DNA of 64,000 nt from Streptomyces sp. NBC_01214 (GTDB lineage Bacteria; Actinomycetota; Actinomycetes; Streptomycetales; Streptomycetaceae). The stretch covers positions 1,820,501-1,884,500 of the forward strand of contig NZ_JAPEOS010000001.1 in the NCBI RefSeq assembly GCF_026340975.1, in the 5' to 3' direction. The notes under the pieces were generated by a model. It worked only from the letters and a program-made list of their open reading frames with translations. It had not been told where the DNA came from and made no database searches. How positions within the stretch are numbered: the first letter of the stretch is position 1; every line of letters starts with the position of its first letter. The position numbers and the translations under genes are program-made. Shown here one piece after another: positions 47,752 through 56,891 of this stretch.

Positions 47752-49462
47752 GCGGGCACCGGCGGGCGCGGATCTGGAGCGGCTGCGGCTGTCGCCGGAG
47801 GTGGCCTGGTACCTGAAGGACCGCGGCTTTCCGCTGCCGGACTGTCCGCCGCTGATCCAGACCCCGTCCCCTGGCGAGGCGGCGGGCGCGGTCTTCGACC
47901 CGGACCGCGTCGACAAGGTGATCAGCGCCTTCTCGAAGCTGCGGCACACGCAGGGCCAGTGGGCGGGGCAGCCTCTTCGCCCCGACCCGTGGCAGGTGGC
48001 GTACATCCTGGCGCCGGTCTTCGGCTGGGTCCGCTGGGACCAGGACTCCGAGTCCTACGTCCGGGTTGTGCGCGAGCTGTACGTGGACGTGCCCCGCAAG
48101 AACGGCAAGAGCACGCTGGCCGGCGGCCTCGCCATCTACATGACGTGCGCCGACGGCGAGCAGGGCGCCCAGGTCATCACTGCGGCGACGACCAAGGAGC
48201 AGGCAGGCTTCGTCTTCGAGCCGGTGAAGAAGCTCGCGGAGGCGGCGCCCGCACTGAAGAAGCACGTCCTGCCGCTGAAGGACAAGATCCTGCACAAGCG
48301 GTCCGGCTCATACTTCAAGCCGATCGCGTCGGTGGCCGGCGCCCAGCACGGCGCGAACATCCACTGCGCGATCGTCGATGAGCTGCACGAGCACAAGACG
48401 CCGGAGCTGGTGGAGACGATCGAGACGGGTACCGGCTCGCGCCGGCAGCCTCTGGTCGTCATTATCACCACCGCTGACTCCGGCAAGCGGGAGTCGGTGT
48501 ACGACCGCAAGCGCAAGCGGGTCGAGCAGCTGGCCCGCCGGGTGTTCGCGGCCCCGTCGGTGTACGGCGTGGTGTGGGCGGCCGAGCGTGAGGACGATCC
48601 GCACGTCGAGGCGACGTGGCGGAAGGCGAACCCGGGCTATGGTGTCTCGCCGACCCGTTCTTACCTGCAGGCCAAGTCCGACGAGGCCAAGCAGTCGCCC
48701 GCGGACCTAGCGAAGTTCCTGCGCCTGCATCTCGGGCGCCGGACGAAGCAGGAGACGAAGTTCCTGACGCTGGAGTCCTGGCACCGCAACGCCGGGATGG
48801 TCGACGAGGCGCGCATGGCTGGCCGGGAGGCCTACGGCGGCCTCGACCTCGCTGCCACGTCCGACCTGTGCGCCCTGTGCTGGCTGTTCCCGGATGACGA
48901 GAACGGTGGCTTCGACGCGCTATGGCGGCTGTGGACGCCGGAGGACAACATCGCCGTCCTGGACCAGCGGACGGCGGGCGCGGCCAGCGTCTGGGTCCGC
49001 GAGGGTCTCCTCGTCGCCACCCCGGGCAACGTCGCCGACTATGACTACATCCAGTTGCAGATCGAGCGGGACTTGAACGAATTCGACGTCCGCTCGATTG
49101 GCTTCGACCCGTGGTCGGCAGTCCCGCTGACGAACAAGCTGGCCGAGTCCGAGGCCCCGATGGTCAAGGTCCGGCAGGGCTTCATCACTATGTCGCCGCC
49201 GCTGAAGGAGCTCCAGCGCCTGCTCCTGAAGGGAACCCCGGAGGTTCCTCAGCTGCGGCACGGCGGGAACCCGGCGGTCACGTGGATGGTCGACAACCTG
49301 GCCGTGGCCATGGACCCGGCAGGCAACGTGAAGCCGGACAAGGCTCGCAGCGCCGAGAAGATCGACGGGGTGTCCGCCCTGGTGACTGCACTGTCCGAAG
49401 CACTGACGCGCGAGGCGCCCGTGAAGAGCGCCTACGACGACGGCGACCTGATGGTCCTGTGA
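47720..49462 (+). CDS. Terminase large subunit, HK97 type
   Basis: This 580-residue packaging motor has an N-terminal ATPase with Walker A VPRKNGKST at residues about 124-132 and Walker B CAIVDELHEH near 216-225, where the Glu is catalytic. QVITAATTKEQAGFVFEPVK is the characteristic motif between them. The C-terminal RNase H-like nuclease carries the acidic strands YGGLDLAATSD (about 371) and GFDPWSAVPL (about 460). It translocates concatemeric DNA into proheads and cuts it, here probably with the HNH protein encoded upstream. Length is normal. Confidence 0.95.
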   Translation: MATRTTTRSRKRAPAGADLERLRLSPEVAWYLKDRGFPLPDCPPLIQTPSPGEAAGAVFDPDRVDKVISAFSKLRHTQGQWAGQPLRPDPWQVAYILAPVFGWVRWDQDSESYVRVVRELYVDVPRKNGKSTLAGGLAIYMTCADGEQGAQVITAATTKEQAGFVFEPVKKLAEAAPALKKHVLPLKDKILHKRSGSYFKPIASVAGAQHGANIHCAIVDELHEHKTPELVETIETGTGSRRQPLVVIITTADSGKRESVYDRKRKRVEQLARRVFAAPSVYGVVWAAEREDDPHVEATWRKANPGYGVSPTRSYLQAKSDEAKQSPADLAKFLRLHLGRRTKQETKFLTLESWHRNAGMVDEARMAGREAYGGLDLAATSDLCALCWLFPDDENGGFDALWRLWTPEDNIAVLDQRTAGAASVWVREGLLVATPGNVADYDYIQLQIERDLNEFDVRSIGFDPWSAVPLTNKLAESEAPMVKVRQGFITMSPPLKELQRLLLKGTPEVPQLRHGGNPAVTWMVDNLAVAMDPAGNVKPDKARSAEKIDGVSALVTALSEALTREAPVKSAYDDGDLMVL

Positions 49463-49475
49463 CAGGAGGTCTGCC

Positions 49476-49688
49476 GTGTTCTGGTGGCGTCGTACCGCCC
49501 TGCGCAAGCGGGTGGTGGTGAATCTGACCGACAAGGCCTTCGCCGGCGTGCTGTGGGCCAAGCGGGGCCCGCTCCTGGTGCTCCGTGACGCGGTGCTGAT
49601 GCAGCACGGCGCCGCGGACACCCCCATGGACGGCGAAGTCGTCATCGAGCGGGCACGGGTCGAGTTCATCCAGGTGGCGGGAGGCTGA
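49476..49688 (+). CDS. Small conserved protein between terminase and portal
   Basis: This 70-residue protein (FWWRRTALRKRVVVNLTDKA, FAGVLWAKRGPLLVLRDAVL) is basic at the N-terminus and beta-rich. AGGAGG lies six bases before the GTG. Small proteins in this position are frequent in actinobacterial siphoviruses and have no assigned function. Confidence 0.78.
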   Translation: MFWWRRTALRKRVVVNLTDKAFAGVLWAKRGPLLVLRDAVLMQHGAADTPMDGEVVIERARVEFIQVAGG

Positions 49689-49689
49689 C

Positions 49690-51657
49690 GTGGCTTTCGT
49701 CGTCTCGCAGGGCCAGCTGGCCGCAGTCTCGATCTCACCGTCTCTGGTCGCCCCTGCCTATGTCCGCCTGGCCGATGACGTGTACCGCGAGTACGGGCAG
49801 CTGTACCGCCAGCAGCCGCAGATCCGTACCGTGGTCAGCTTCCTGGCCAGGAACATCGCCCAGTTGGGACTCCACACGTACCGCCGGGTGTCGGATACCG
49901 ACCGGGAGCGGCTGACCAACCATCCTCTGGCCAGCATCTTTGCGGCGCCGGGCGCGAAGCTGACCCGCTACCGGCTGATCGAGCGCCTGGTCTGCGACTA
50001 CGCCATCTACGACGTCGCGTACTGGGTGAAGGTCCGCATGGACTCCGGCGAGCTGCTCGGGGTGATCCCGATCCCGCCGGCGCGGATGGAAATCAAGGGC
50101 GACAACTGGCTCGAGCCGGAGAAGTTCGTCGTCCACGGCTCGAAGGGAGACCTCGAGCTGAAGCCGGATCAGGTCGTGCACTTTCACGGGTACGACCCCG
50201 AGGATCTGCGGCAGGGCTCATCTCCGATCGAGTCGCTCCGCGCCCTGCTGGCCGAGGAGTTCGAGGCGACCAGGTCGCGGGAGCAGATGTGGCGCAACGG
50301 CGGCCGGATGTCCGGCGTGCTGAAGCGGCCTGCGGATGCGCCGAAGTGGGATCCCACCGCTCGGGCGCGCTTCGGGGAATCGTGGCGGGCATTCACCGCG
50401 GGCGGGGGCCAGGCGGGCGGTACGCCGATCCTCGAGGACGGCATGGAGTACGACCAGATCGCTCTCGATCCGGCGAAGGCCCAGTACATCGAGGCCCGCA
50501 AGCTCACCCGCGAAGAGGTCGCCGCCGCCTATCACATCCCGCTGCCCATGGTCGGGATCCTCGACAACGCGACGTTCTCGAACATCAAGGAACAGCATCA
50601 GCAGCTCTACCAGGACACTCTCGGCCCGTGGCTGTCGATGATCCAGGAGGAGATCGGCCTGCAGCTGATTCCGGACCTGCCCGACTCCGACAATGTCTAC
50701 GTCGAGTTCAACCTGTCGGAGAAGCTGCGCGGATCCTTCGAGGAACAGGCGTCGATGCTGCAGACCGCGGTCGGCGCACCGTGGCTGCTCCGCAACGAAG
50801 CGCGGGCCCGAATGAACCTGCCGGCGATCGACGGCGGGGACGAGATGATCACCCCGCTGAACGTGCTGGTGGGTGGCATGGCCTCCCCGACGGACACAGC
50901 ACCCGATCCGGCGGAGGCCGCCGCTCTCCCAAAAGCGCGCGGCCGCCTGGTTCTCATGAAGGCGGCCGCTCCAGCACGGCCGGATGACCTCGGAGACTTC
51001 GAAGAGGAGGCCGCGGCGTTCGCCGCAGCACTGGAGCGCTGGACAGCCCGCCACTTCGCACGCTTGGAAGCTCAAGCGTCCGGCAAGGCGGACTCCGTGC
51101 CGGACCTGCTCGCCTTGTGGGGCGAGGGCAGCGAGGGCCGCCTCGCAGAGCTGGCCGCCCTGATCTCCGAGCACGGCTACCGCATTGCGCAGCTCGGAGC
51201 GTGGGGCGTCCTGGACGAAGTGAACCCTGAGGCATCGGGCTGGGATCCAGAGGTGATGCTGCCCTGGCTCCTTGCCGCGGCGGAATCCCACGCAGCCCAA
51301 CACGAGGACGCCGGCCGGACAGCTGTTGCCGAGGTCGACGACAGCGGGGACGGCTGGCAGGCCAACCTCCGCCACGCCGGCGAAGTCTGGGTATCAGCTG
51401 CTGCCGTTCGGGCGGCGACCGCCTCCGCGGAGGGCCGCGGGTTCGGCTCGCATGACGCAGCCGGCGCCTCGGGCCTGAAGAAGAAGATCTGGCGCACCGG
51501 CGGCACCAACCCGCGCGCCTCCCACCGGGCGCAGAACGGCGAGTCCGTCAGCCTCGATGACGTCTTCTCCAACGGCCTGCGGTGGCCCGGCGACGGCAAG
51601 GGCGAAGCCAAGGAAACCGCAGGCTGCAAGTGCCGTCTCGACTACGCAACGGAGTGA
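49690..51657 (+). CDS. Portal protein fused to a MuF-like C-terminal domain
   Basis: This 655-residue protein has an HK97-type portal domain (residues about 15-390): QQPQIRTVVSFLARNIAQLG, then LVCDYAIYDVAYWVKV, and EVAAAYHIPLPMVGIL followed by NATFSNIKEQHQQLYQDTLG. After a linker, residues about 595-655 resemble the tail of phage head morphogenesis (MuF) proteins: KIWRTGGTNPRASHRAQNGE, a GLRWPGDGKG stretch and a GCKCRLDY end. The portal forms the DNA entry vertex. Fusion with a MuF-like segment places a putative injected or internal protein on the portal. Confidence 0.9.
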   Translation: MAFVVSQGQLAAVSISPSLVAPAYVRLADDVYREYGQLYRQQPQIRTVVSFLARNIAQLGLHTYRRVSDTDRERLTNHPLASIFAAPGAKLTRYRLIERLVCDYAIYDVAYWVKVRMDSGELLGVIPIPPARMEIKGDNWLEPEKFVVHGSKGDLELKPDQVVHFHGYDPEDLRQGSSPIESLRALLAEEFEATRSREQMWRNGGRMSGVLKRPADAPKWDPTARARFGESWRAFTAGGGQAGGTPILEDGMEYDQIALDPAKAQYIEARKLTREEVAAAYHIPLPMVGILDNATFSNIKEQHQQLYQDTLGPWLSMIQEEIGLQLIPDLPDSDNVYVEFNLSEKLRGSFEEQASMLQTAVGAPWLLRNEARARMNLPAIDGGDEMITPLNVLVGGMASPTDTAPDPAEAAALPKARGRLVLMKAAAPARPDDLGDFEEEAAAFAAALERWTARHFARLEAQASGKADSVPDLLALWGEGSEGRLAELAALISEHGYRIAQLGAWGVLDEVNPEASGWDPEVMLPWLLAAAESHAAQHEDAGRTAVAEVDDSGDGWQANLRHAGEVWVSAAAVRAATASAEGRGFGSHDAAGASGLKKKIWRTGGTNPRASHRAQNGESVSLDDVFSNGLRWPGDGKGEAKETAGCKCRLDYATE

Positions 51658-51659
51658 CG

Positions 51660-52514
51660 ATGCGAATCAAGAGCTGCCCCGTGCGCATCAAGGCGGCGGG
51701 CGAAAACGAGGGAACCGACGACGGCGTGTTCGAGGCGATCGTCGCTGCGTACAACGTCGACAGCGTCGGCGACAAGATCATGCCGGGCGCGTTCGGGGAG
51801 ACCTTGGACGAGTGGAAGAGCAGCGGGAACCCGATCCCGGTCCTGTGGTCCCACATGTCTCACGACCCCGACTACCACATCGGCGAAGTCCTGGAGGCGG
51901 AGGAGCGGCCGGAGGGGCTGTGGGTGAAGGCCCGTATCGACCTCGACTCGCCGAAAGCGGCCCAGGTCTACAAGCTGCTGAAGGGCCGCCGGGTGACGCA
52001 GTTTTCCTTCGCCTACGACGTCCTGGACGGCGGCCCTTCGAAGAGCAAGGCCGACGACGGCGAGTCCGACTCGTTCGAGCTGCGCAAGCTGAAGTTGTAC
52101 GAGGTCGGCCCCACTCTGATCGGCGCCAACCAGGCCACAGAGCTGCTGGACGTGAAGTCCGCCGACGGCGCCACCATGCGCGTCTCGGTCGAGGGAGCCT
52201 CCGCAGCGCAGACAGAAGAGCTTCGCCAGGCCCTGACGGGGGCCATGGCGGCGAAGGCTGGGCGCACGCTCAGCCAGAAGAACGAGCAGCGCGTGAAGGA
52301 CATCGCGCGCCTCGCCAAGGAGCTGCTGGACTCCCTGTCTTCCAGCACTGATGACGATGAGAAGGCCACGCCGACTCCGCCCGTGCAGTCCTCGCCGCAG
52401 CTCCCTGCGGCCAAGGAGGCCCCGGCCGGTCCGAGCCCCGCCTCGCTCCGTCAGCGCGATATCGATCGCCTCACGACCTTCGAGGTCGAGGCTCTCTCCA
52501 CGCTTACGGGATGA
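51660..52514 (+). CDS. HK97-family prohead protease
   Basis: This 284-residue serine protease has the family features GVFEAIVAAYNVDSVGDKIM, PGAFGETLDEW, PIPVLWSHMSHDPDYHIGEV (with the catalytic His) and QFSFAYDVLDG (with the catalytic Ser). The C-terminal third is helical and acts as a scaffold-like extension. It matures the capsid by removing the delta domain. The start is the ATG at 51660; a GTG at 51654 is an alternative. Confidence 0.93.
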   Translation: MRIKSCPVRIKAAGENEGTDDGVFEAIVAAYNVDSVGDKIMPGAFGETLDEWKSSGNPIPVLWSHMSHDPDYHIGEVLEAEERPEGLWVKARIDLDSPKAAQVYKLLKGRRVTQFSFAYDVLDGGPSKSKADDGESDSFELRKLKLYEVGPTLIGANQATELLDVKSADGATMRVSVEGASAAQTEELRQALTGAMAAKAGRTLSQKNEQRVKDIARLAKELLDSLSSSTDDDEKATPTPPVQSSPQLPAAKEAPAGPSPASLRQRDIDRLTTFEVEALSTLTG

Positions 52515-52522
52515 GGACCCCC

Positions 52523-53839
52523 ATGACTGTCAAGACCGAGGAGCTCACCGATGAGCTCGTACACCACCTGAAGGAAGCCCGCGAGATCGCCGCCAAGGCC
52601 GAAGCCGAGGACCGCGATTTCACGGACGTCGAGCGCACTCAGCTCAATGAGCACATGGCCAAGGCCAAGGAAGCCAAGACCGGCCTGGAGAAGGCCAAGG
52701 CGACCAGCACCATGCGCCAGGCCCTCGCCGACCTGGGTGACGGCATCGAACTCAACGAGAAGTCCGGCGAGCGCCGCACCCCGTCCGGCCTCGTTGTCCC
52801 GCCGGCCGGGAAGTCGCTCGGCGAGCACTTCACCGAGTCCACCGAGTACGCAGGCCTGATGTCGCAGGCACCGCGCGGCGGCTTCGGAGCGAAGTCCCGC
52901 GTGCAGTCCCTGCCCGTCGGCTACAAGTCCCTGGTCACCGGAGCTTCCGACACCTCTGCCGGCGCCTGGGTGACCAACGACTACATGGGCCAGCGGGTCG
53001 GCCTGGACCTGTTCCAGCGGCCGCTCCGACTGCGTGACGTCGTCACCAACGGCCGGACGACCTCGGACACGGTCGAGTACGTCCGCCTGACCAGCGTCAC
53101 CAACAACGCGGCCCCGGTCGCTGAGGCGACGTCCTCGGCGCCGCCCACCGCACCGGAAGCTGCGGGCGCGCTCATCCCGGTCGCCGGCGGCGGCTACAAG
53201 CCTGAGAGCGCGCTGGCCGCGGCGAAGGTCACCACGCCGGTGCGGACGATCGCGCACTGGATCCCCATCACGAAGCGTGCCCTGTCGGACGCCTCGCAGA
53301 TCCGCACCCTCATCGACAGCTTCCTCAAGTACGGCCTCGAGGAGGAGCTCGAAGACCAGATGATCGCCGGTGACGGTACCGGCGAGAACTTCGACGGTCT
53401 CGGCAACGTCAGCGGCGTCCAGGCGCAGGCCTGGGACACCGACGCTCTCACCACGCTGCGCAAGGCGAAGACGAAGGTCCGCACGGTCGGCCGCTCCGTC
53501 GCCAACGCCTACCTTCTGCACCCGTCCGACCTCGAAACGGTCGACCTCCTGCAGGACAACGAGGGGCGCTTTTACTTCGGCGGCCCGGCCGGCGTCGGCT
53601 CGGCGTCGGTCCTGTGGGGTCTGCCGGTCATTGAGACTGAGGCTGTCCCCGCCGGTACCGCCTATGTCGGGGATTTCCGAAAGGCTATTCTCTGGGATAG
53701 GGAACAGGCCTCCATCACCGTCACCGACTCGCATGCCGATTTCTTTGTGCGAAATTTGGTGGCGATTCTGGCAGAGATGCGTGCTGCCTTTGGCGTCATT
53801 CAGCCGTCCGCCTTCGTTGAGGTCGACCTGACTGCCTGA
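52523..53839 (+). CDS. Major capsid protein, HK97 fold
   Basis: This 438-residue protein begins with a delta (scaffolding) domain: a coiled coil over about residues 1-85 (DELVHHLKEAREIAAKAEAE, ERTQLNEHMAKAKEAKTGLE). The HK97 fold follows, with SLGEHFTESTEYAGLMS, then ASDTSAGAWVTNDYMGQRVG, TPVRTIAHWIPITKRALSDA, and DSFLKYGLEEELEDQMIAGD. The end is FFVRNLVAILAEMRAAFGVI. The ATG at 52523 has GAGGA upstream; the frame also opens slightly earlier. Confidence 0.95.
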   Translation: MTVKTEELTDELVHHLKEAREIAAKAEAEDRDFTDVERTQLNEHMAKAKEAKTGLEKAKATSTMRQALADLGDGIELNEKSGERRTPSGLVVPPAGKSLGEHFTESTEYAGLMSQAPRGGFGAKSRVQSLPVGYKSLVTGASDTSAGAWVTNDYMGQRVGLDLFQRPLRLRDVVTNGRTTSDTVEYVRLTSVTNNAAPVAEATSSAPPTAPEAAGALIPVAGGGYKPESALAAAKVTTPVRTIAHWIPITKRALSDASQIRTLIDSFLKYGLEEELEDQMIAGDGTGENFDGLGNVSGVQAQAWDTDALTTLRKAKTKVRTVGRSVANAYLLHPSDLETVDLLQDNEGRFYFGGPAGVGSASVLWGLPVIETEAVPAGTAYVGDFRKAILWDREQASITVTDSHADFFVRNLVAILAEMRAAFGVIQPSAFVEVDLTA

Positions 53840-53849
53840 GGAGGCTGAC

Positions 53850-54062
53850 ATGGCATACCTGAACGCCGGTGCGGGCGCTGCCCGCGAAGGCAAGCAGACC
53901 GCGGCTGTCGCGGATGCGGCAGCGGCCACCTCGGTTGTCGCCGCGGGCGCCAACCCCACTAAGGCGGAGTACGACGCCCTGCGCGCCGACTATCTGGCAC
54001 TCCGCACCAAGGTCAACGCGCTGCTCGCCGCGATGCGGACGTCCGGCCAGCTCGCGTCGTGA
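53850..54062 (+). CDS. Small head protein, possible decoration or head-fibre protein
   Basis: This 70-residue protein starts AYLNAGAGAAREGKQTAAVA and ends with a helix (EYDALRADYLALRTKVNALL). Proteins of this size immediately after the capsid gene in actinophages are often head fibres or decoration proteins. GAGGAGG precedes the ATG. Function inferred from position. Confidence 0.72.
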   Translation: MAYLNAGAGAAREGKQTAAVADAAAATSVVAAGANPTKAEYDALRADYLALRTKVNALLAAMRTSGQLAS

Positions 54063-54409
54063 CGCTGGTCAACTCACGGATGGTCCGAGGGCGGTGCCCA
54101 TGCGGTGCGCTTCACGCATCGTGCGGCCCGCCCTCGGCCAGCACCCCGGTAGACGAGAATCTGGAGGTGGCCGTCGTGGGCGGGCCCCTGAGGTTGTACG
54201 ACGTCGTCATGCACGGCGTACCGACTCGCATGAAGCTCAACGAGGCCGACGCCGAGCGCTACGGGGGCACCCTCGTGAACGGCCCGGCCGGCCCCGAGCC
54301 GGAAGCGCCGGAGGCCGAAGCGAAGACCGCGGAGGCGCCGGCCAAGTCCCGGACACCGGCCAACAAGTCCCGAACGGCCCGCGGCAAGGCCGCCCCCGGT
54401 GGCGACTGA
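54059..54409 (+). CDS. Hypothetical head-module protein
   Basis: This 116-residue protein has a RGRCPCGALHASCGPPSAST Cys motif, then a beta-rich part (EVAVVGGPLRLYDVVMHGVP, KLNEADAERYGGTLVN) and an Ala/Glu/Lys-rich disordered tail. It overlaps the capsid-proximal gene by GTGA. It is common in siphoviral head modules; function unknown. Confidence 0.7.
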   Translation: MTLVNSRMVRGRCPCGALHASCGPPSASTPVDENLEVAVVGGPLRLYDVVMHGVPTRMKLNEADAERYGGTLVNGPAGPEPEAPEAEAKTAEAPAKSRTPANKSRTARGKAAPGGD

Positions 54410-54950
54410 CCTTCTCGCCGACCCTGAGGAGCTCGCCGAATGGCTCGGGGTCGACGCGAGCGACACCAAACTCCTCGCCGCACTGCGGGCAGCGTCCCGA
54501 CGCTTCCGCGGGGCAGTACGGCACCCGGTCACCCTCATCGAGGACGACGTCATCACCCTCGACGGCAACGGATCCGCATCCCTGCTCCTCCCGGCTGCCC
54601 CCGTCCTCGAGGTCACTGCTGTCGAAGTCGACGGCGAGGAGCTGACCGCGGTCACCGACTACGCCTGGTCGGCGGACGGATACCTGCGCCGGCTCGGCTG
54701 CCGAGTGTGGCCCGCCACACTCCGGTCCGTCCAGGTCACCTACTCCCACGGCCACGAGACCGTCCCCGAGGACATTCAGGGCGCGGTCCTCGACCAGGCG
54801 CGCGCGATCTACGCGATCCAGCCCGGAGTCCAGCAGAAGACCATCGGCGCCCAGTCCGTCACATTCGGGGTGCAGGCGGCCACCGGCGTAACCGCCCAGT
54901 GGACCGCGGCAGTCGAACGCCACCAGCTCAACCGAGGTGACCGGCCGTGA
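54399..54950 (+). CDS. Head-tail connector, gp6-like
   Basis: This 183-residue protein resembles gp6/gp15-type adaptors: DLLADPEELAEWLGVDASDT, then AALRAASRRFRGAVRHPVTL, and VTYSHGHETVPEDIQGAVLD. The first half is helical and the second beta. It binds below the portal ring to extend the neck. It starts with GTG 11 bases inside the previous gene. Confidence 0.88.
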   Translation: MATDLLADPEELAEWLGVDASDTKLLAALRAASRRFRGAVRHPVTLIEDDVITLDGNGSASLLLPAAPVLEVTAVEVDGEELTAVTDYAWSADGYLRRLGCRVWPATLRSVQVTYSHGHETVPEDIQGAVLDQARAIYAIQPGVQQKTIGAQSVTFGVQAATGVTAQWTAAVERHQLNRGDRP

Positions 54951-55294
54951 TGTTCAACCAGACCGCCGTCCGTGTCCGGGCCGGTACCCGCCTCGACCGG
55001 GGCGGCAACACCATCCCCGACTGGTCACCGGGAGCCGTGACCGAGCTGACCGTGACCGGTCTCAACATTCAGCCCAACAGTCAGAGCGAGCGGGCGGACG
55101 AGGAGCGCACCGCCGTTGTGACCGGCTACCGGGTCCAGTCCGCGGAGGGCACCGCGCCCGATATCACGGCGGCGGACCGGATCGAATACGCCGGGCTGGT
55201 GTACGAGGTTGAGGGCGAGGTGGGCGTTTGGCCTGAGTTGTTCTCTGACACCGTCCACCACATCGATTTCGTCATGGTCCGCGCCACCGGATAG
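54947..55294 (+). CDS. Head-closure / neck protein
   Basis: This 115-residue beta-rich protein (FNQTAVRVRAGTRLDRGGNT, DRIEYAGLVYEVEGEVGVWP) sits at the head-closure position typical for gp16-like proteins. It starts as GTG-ATG overlapping the connector stop. The assignment is based on size, beta pattern and order. Confidence 0.8.
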   Translation: MMFNQTAVRVRAGTRLDRGGNTIPDWSPGAVTELTVTGLNIQPNSQSERADEERTAVVTGYRVQSAEGTAPDITAADRIEYAGLVYEVEGEVGVWPELFSDTVHHIDFVMVRATG

Positions 55295-55303
55295 GAGGCC
55301 GTG

Positions 55304-55585
55304 ATGCTCATCGACTGGCGGCTGGATGCGGCCGGCGTCAGGGAAGTGCTGCGCGGCCCGGAGGTGCGGGAACTCGTGGACGGCCTGGCGCAGAACGTCG
55401 CGGACAACGTGAAAGCCCTAGTTCCGGGAGGCACCCCGATCGAGGTCCGCAAGTACACCACGGACCGCGGTGCCGCGACTGTCGTCGTCGCCCATGTGCA
55501 GGCCATGGCCTGGCAGGCGCGGGACGGCATTCTGACCCGGGCGGCCGGATTCGCCGGCCTTGAGGTCAAGGCCTGGAACCGGTGA
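55304..55585 (+). CDS. HK97 gp10-like tail-joining protein
   Basis: This 93-residue protein (LIDWRLDAAGVREVLRGPEV, RELVDGLAQNVADNVKALVP) matches the small helix-rich gp10-type family. The ATG at 55304 has AGGAGG five bases upstream; the adjacent GTG at 55301 is less well placed. It overlaps the next gene by GTGA. Confidence 0.8.
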   Translation: MLIDWRLDAAGVREVLRGPEVRELVDGLAQNVADNVKALVPGGTPIEVRKYTTDRGAATVVVAHVQAMAWQARDGILTRAAGFAGLEVKAWNR

Positions 55586-56010
55586 AGCCGCTTACCGCGT
55601 TCGGAGACGTACAGGCCGCGGCCGCCGGGGTGCTGCGGGCGGCACTGGCCGCCAGGTCTGAGCCGTATGCGGACGGCTCGACGGTCGGCACGCGAGTGCC
55701 AGGGGACCGGTCACCGGAGACCCCCGAGCTTCCCTACGTCCTCGTCCGTAAGGACAGCGACCTGCCTCACAACTCGATGGCGAACTCCCGCTGCACGATC
55801 CGCGTCACCGTGTGGCACGAGGATGCCGATCAGGCCCACGACCTGGCGATGCTCTGCCAGGCCCTGCTGCTGGTGCACTCCGGGCCCGTCATCCGGGGTA
55901 CACGCCCCGGAACCGGGCCCATCGCCGCCCTGGATCCGGACAGTGATGTCGACCTGGCCACGTTCACGGTCCTCGCCAACGTCAAGCCAACTGTCGTAGC
56001 CACCGCGTAG
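55582..56010 (+). CDS. Tail terminator / tail-completion protein
   Basis: This 142-residue protein (FGDVQAAAAGVLRAALAARS, RVTVWHEDADQAHDLAMLCQ, ALLLVHSGPVIRGTRPGTGP) fits the minor tail-completion family that caps the tail tube below the neck. Its place just before the tail-tube gene supports this. It is separated from that gene by an inserted HNH gene. Confidence 0.82.
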   Translation: MKPLTAFGDVQAAAAGVLRAALAARSEPYADGSTVGTRVPGDRSPETPELPYVLVRKDSDLPHNSMANSRCTIRVTVWHEDADQAHDLAMLCQALLLVHSGPVIRGTRPGTGPIAALDPDSDVDLATFTVLANVKPTVVATA

Positions 56011-56025
56011 ATTGGGCAGAAGAGA

Positions 56026-56054
56026 ACCCCGGCGGTGCGCTAACACCCCGGGGT
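56026..56054 (+). ncRNA. Hairpin upstream of the inserted HNH gene
   Basis: ACCCCGG (56026-56032) pairs with CCGGGGT (56048-56054), and inside it, after one bulged C, GGTG (56034-56037) pairs with CACC (56044-56047) around a CGCTAA loop, giving eleven base pairs. Its apical GGTGC-TAA-CACC part resembles the leader hairpin at 36663-36683. Confidence 0.6.
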
Positions 56055-56084
56055 CATGGCCAACCTGACGAAAGCAGGCTGACA

Positions 56085-56879
56085 GTGACCGATGCTACCT
56101 GTTCCATCGGCGGGTGCATCCTGCCACTGAAGGTCATCTCTCGCCGGATGTGCTCGATGCACCACACGCGCTTCCTTCGCGGTGGAGATCCAGGCGAAAC
56201 GGGTTCACGCCGAGCAAGGAACATGGGCGCCGAGTGTCAAGAGGAAGCATGTGCTTCGCCGGCAGCAAGGCGGGGACGCTGCCGCAAGCACTACCGTGTA
56301 CTCCTGCTTTCCGAACGCGAGACCTGCGCGGTCGAGGGATGCGCCAAGCCGTGGGAGCAGGCGGGGATGTGCGGGATGCATCACTGGCGCAAGCTGGGCG
56401 GCGATGTCGGGCGAGCCGGGTACACCGACCAGCGATACGGGGATCTGCGCTGCCGGATATCCGGCTGCGACCGGAGGGCTCAGTCCCGCTGGATGTGTGT
56501 AGCCCACTACCAGTTCCTGCGTGTAAATGGATCTGAGGCGGCGGTCTGGACCTCTTGCCCGGCTTGTGGAGTGACGGTCGACCTGAGGCGCTCGGACGGT
56601 CGGCTCCGGCCGAACAGACCCCTGCTCTGCCTTACCTGCCTTGCTTCACGCCCGCGCGGCAGGTGGTGCATGACCGTGCATCAAGTGGCACTCCGCGACG
56701 GGTGTGACTGCTCCATCTGCGACCTCCCAGTGGACCTCACTCTGAAGCGCCCCAACCTGCTGTCCCCCAGCATCGATCACGTGGTTCCCCGGGCGCGAGG
56801 CGGGCTGGACGTTCCGGGCAACGTCGCGTTGGCGCACTTGTTCTGCAACATCAGCAAGGGCGCGCGCCTACCCGCCTAG
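56085..56879 (+). CDS. Inserted HNH homing-type endonuclease
   Basis: This 264-residue protein has repeated Cys-His clusters in its first 160 residues (CSIGGCILPLKVISRRMCSM, CAVEGCAKPWEQAGMCGMHH, CRISGCDRRAQSRWMCVAHY), three related zinc-finger units. The C-terminal HNH nuclease follows: DGCDCSICDLPVDLTLKRPN, then IDHVVPRARGGLDVPGNVAL and AHLFCNISKG. It interrupts the tail genes, has its own upstream hairpin and terminator, and lacks coupling to neighbours, all signs of a mobile insertion. GTG is the likely start. Confidence 0.9.
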   Translation: MTDATCSIGGCILPLKVISRRMCSMHHTRFLRGGDPGETGSRRARNMGAECQEEACASPAARRGRCRKHYRVLLLSERETCAVEGCAKPWEQAGMCGMHHWRKLGGDVGRAGYTDQRYGDLRCRISGCDRRAQSRWMCVAHYQFLRVNGSEAAVWTSCPACGVTVDLRRSDGRLRPNRPLLCLTCLASRPRGRWCMTVHQVALRDGCDCSICDLPVDLTLKRPNLLSPSIDHVVPRARGGLDVPGNVALAHLFCNISKGARLPA

Positions 56880-56891
56880 CCTCCAACCGCG

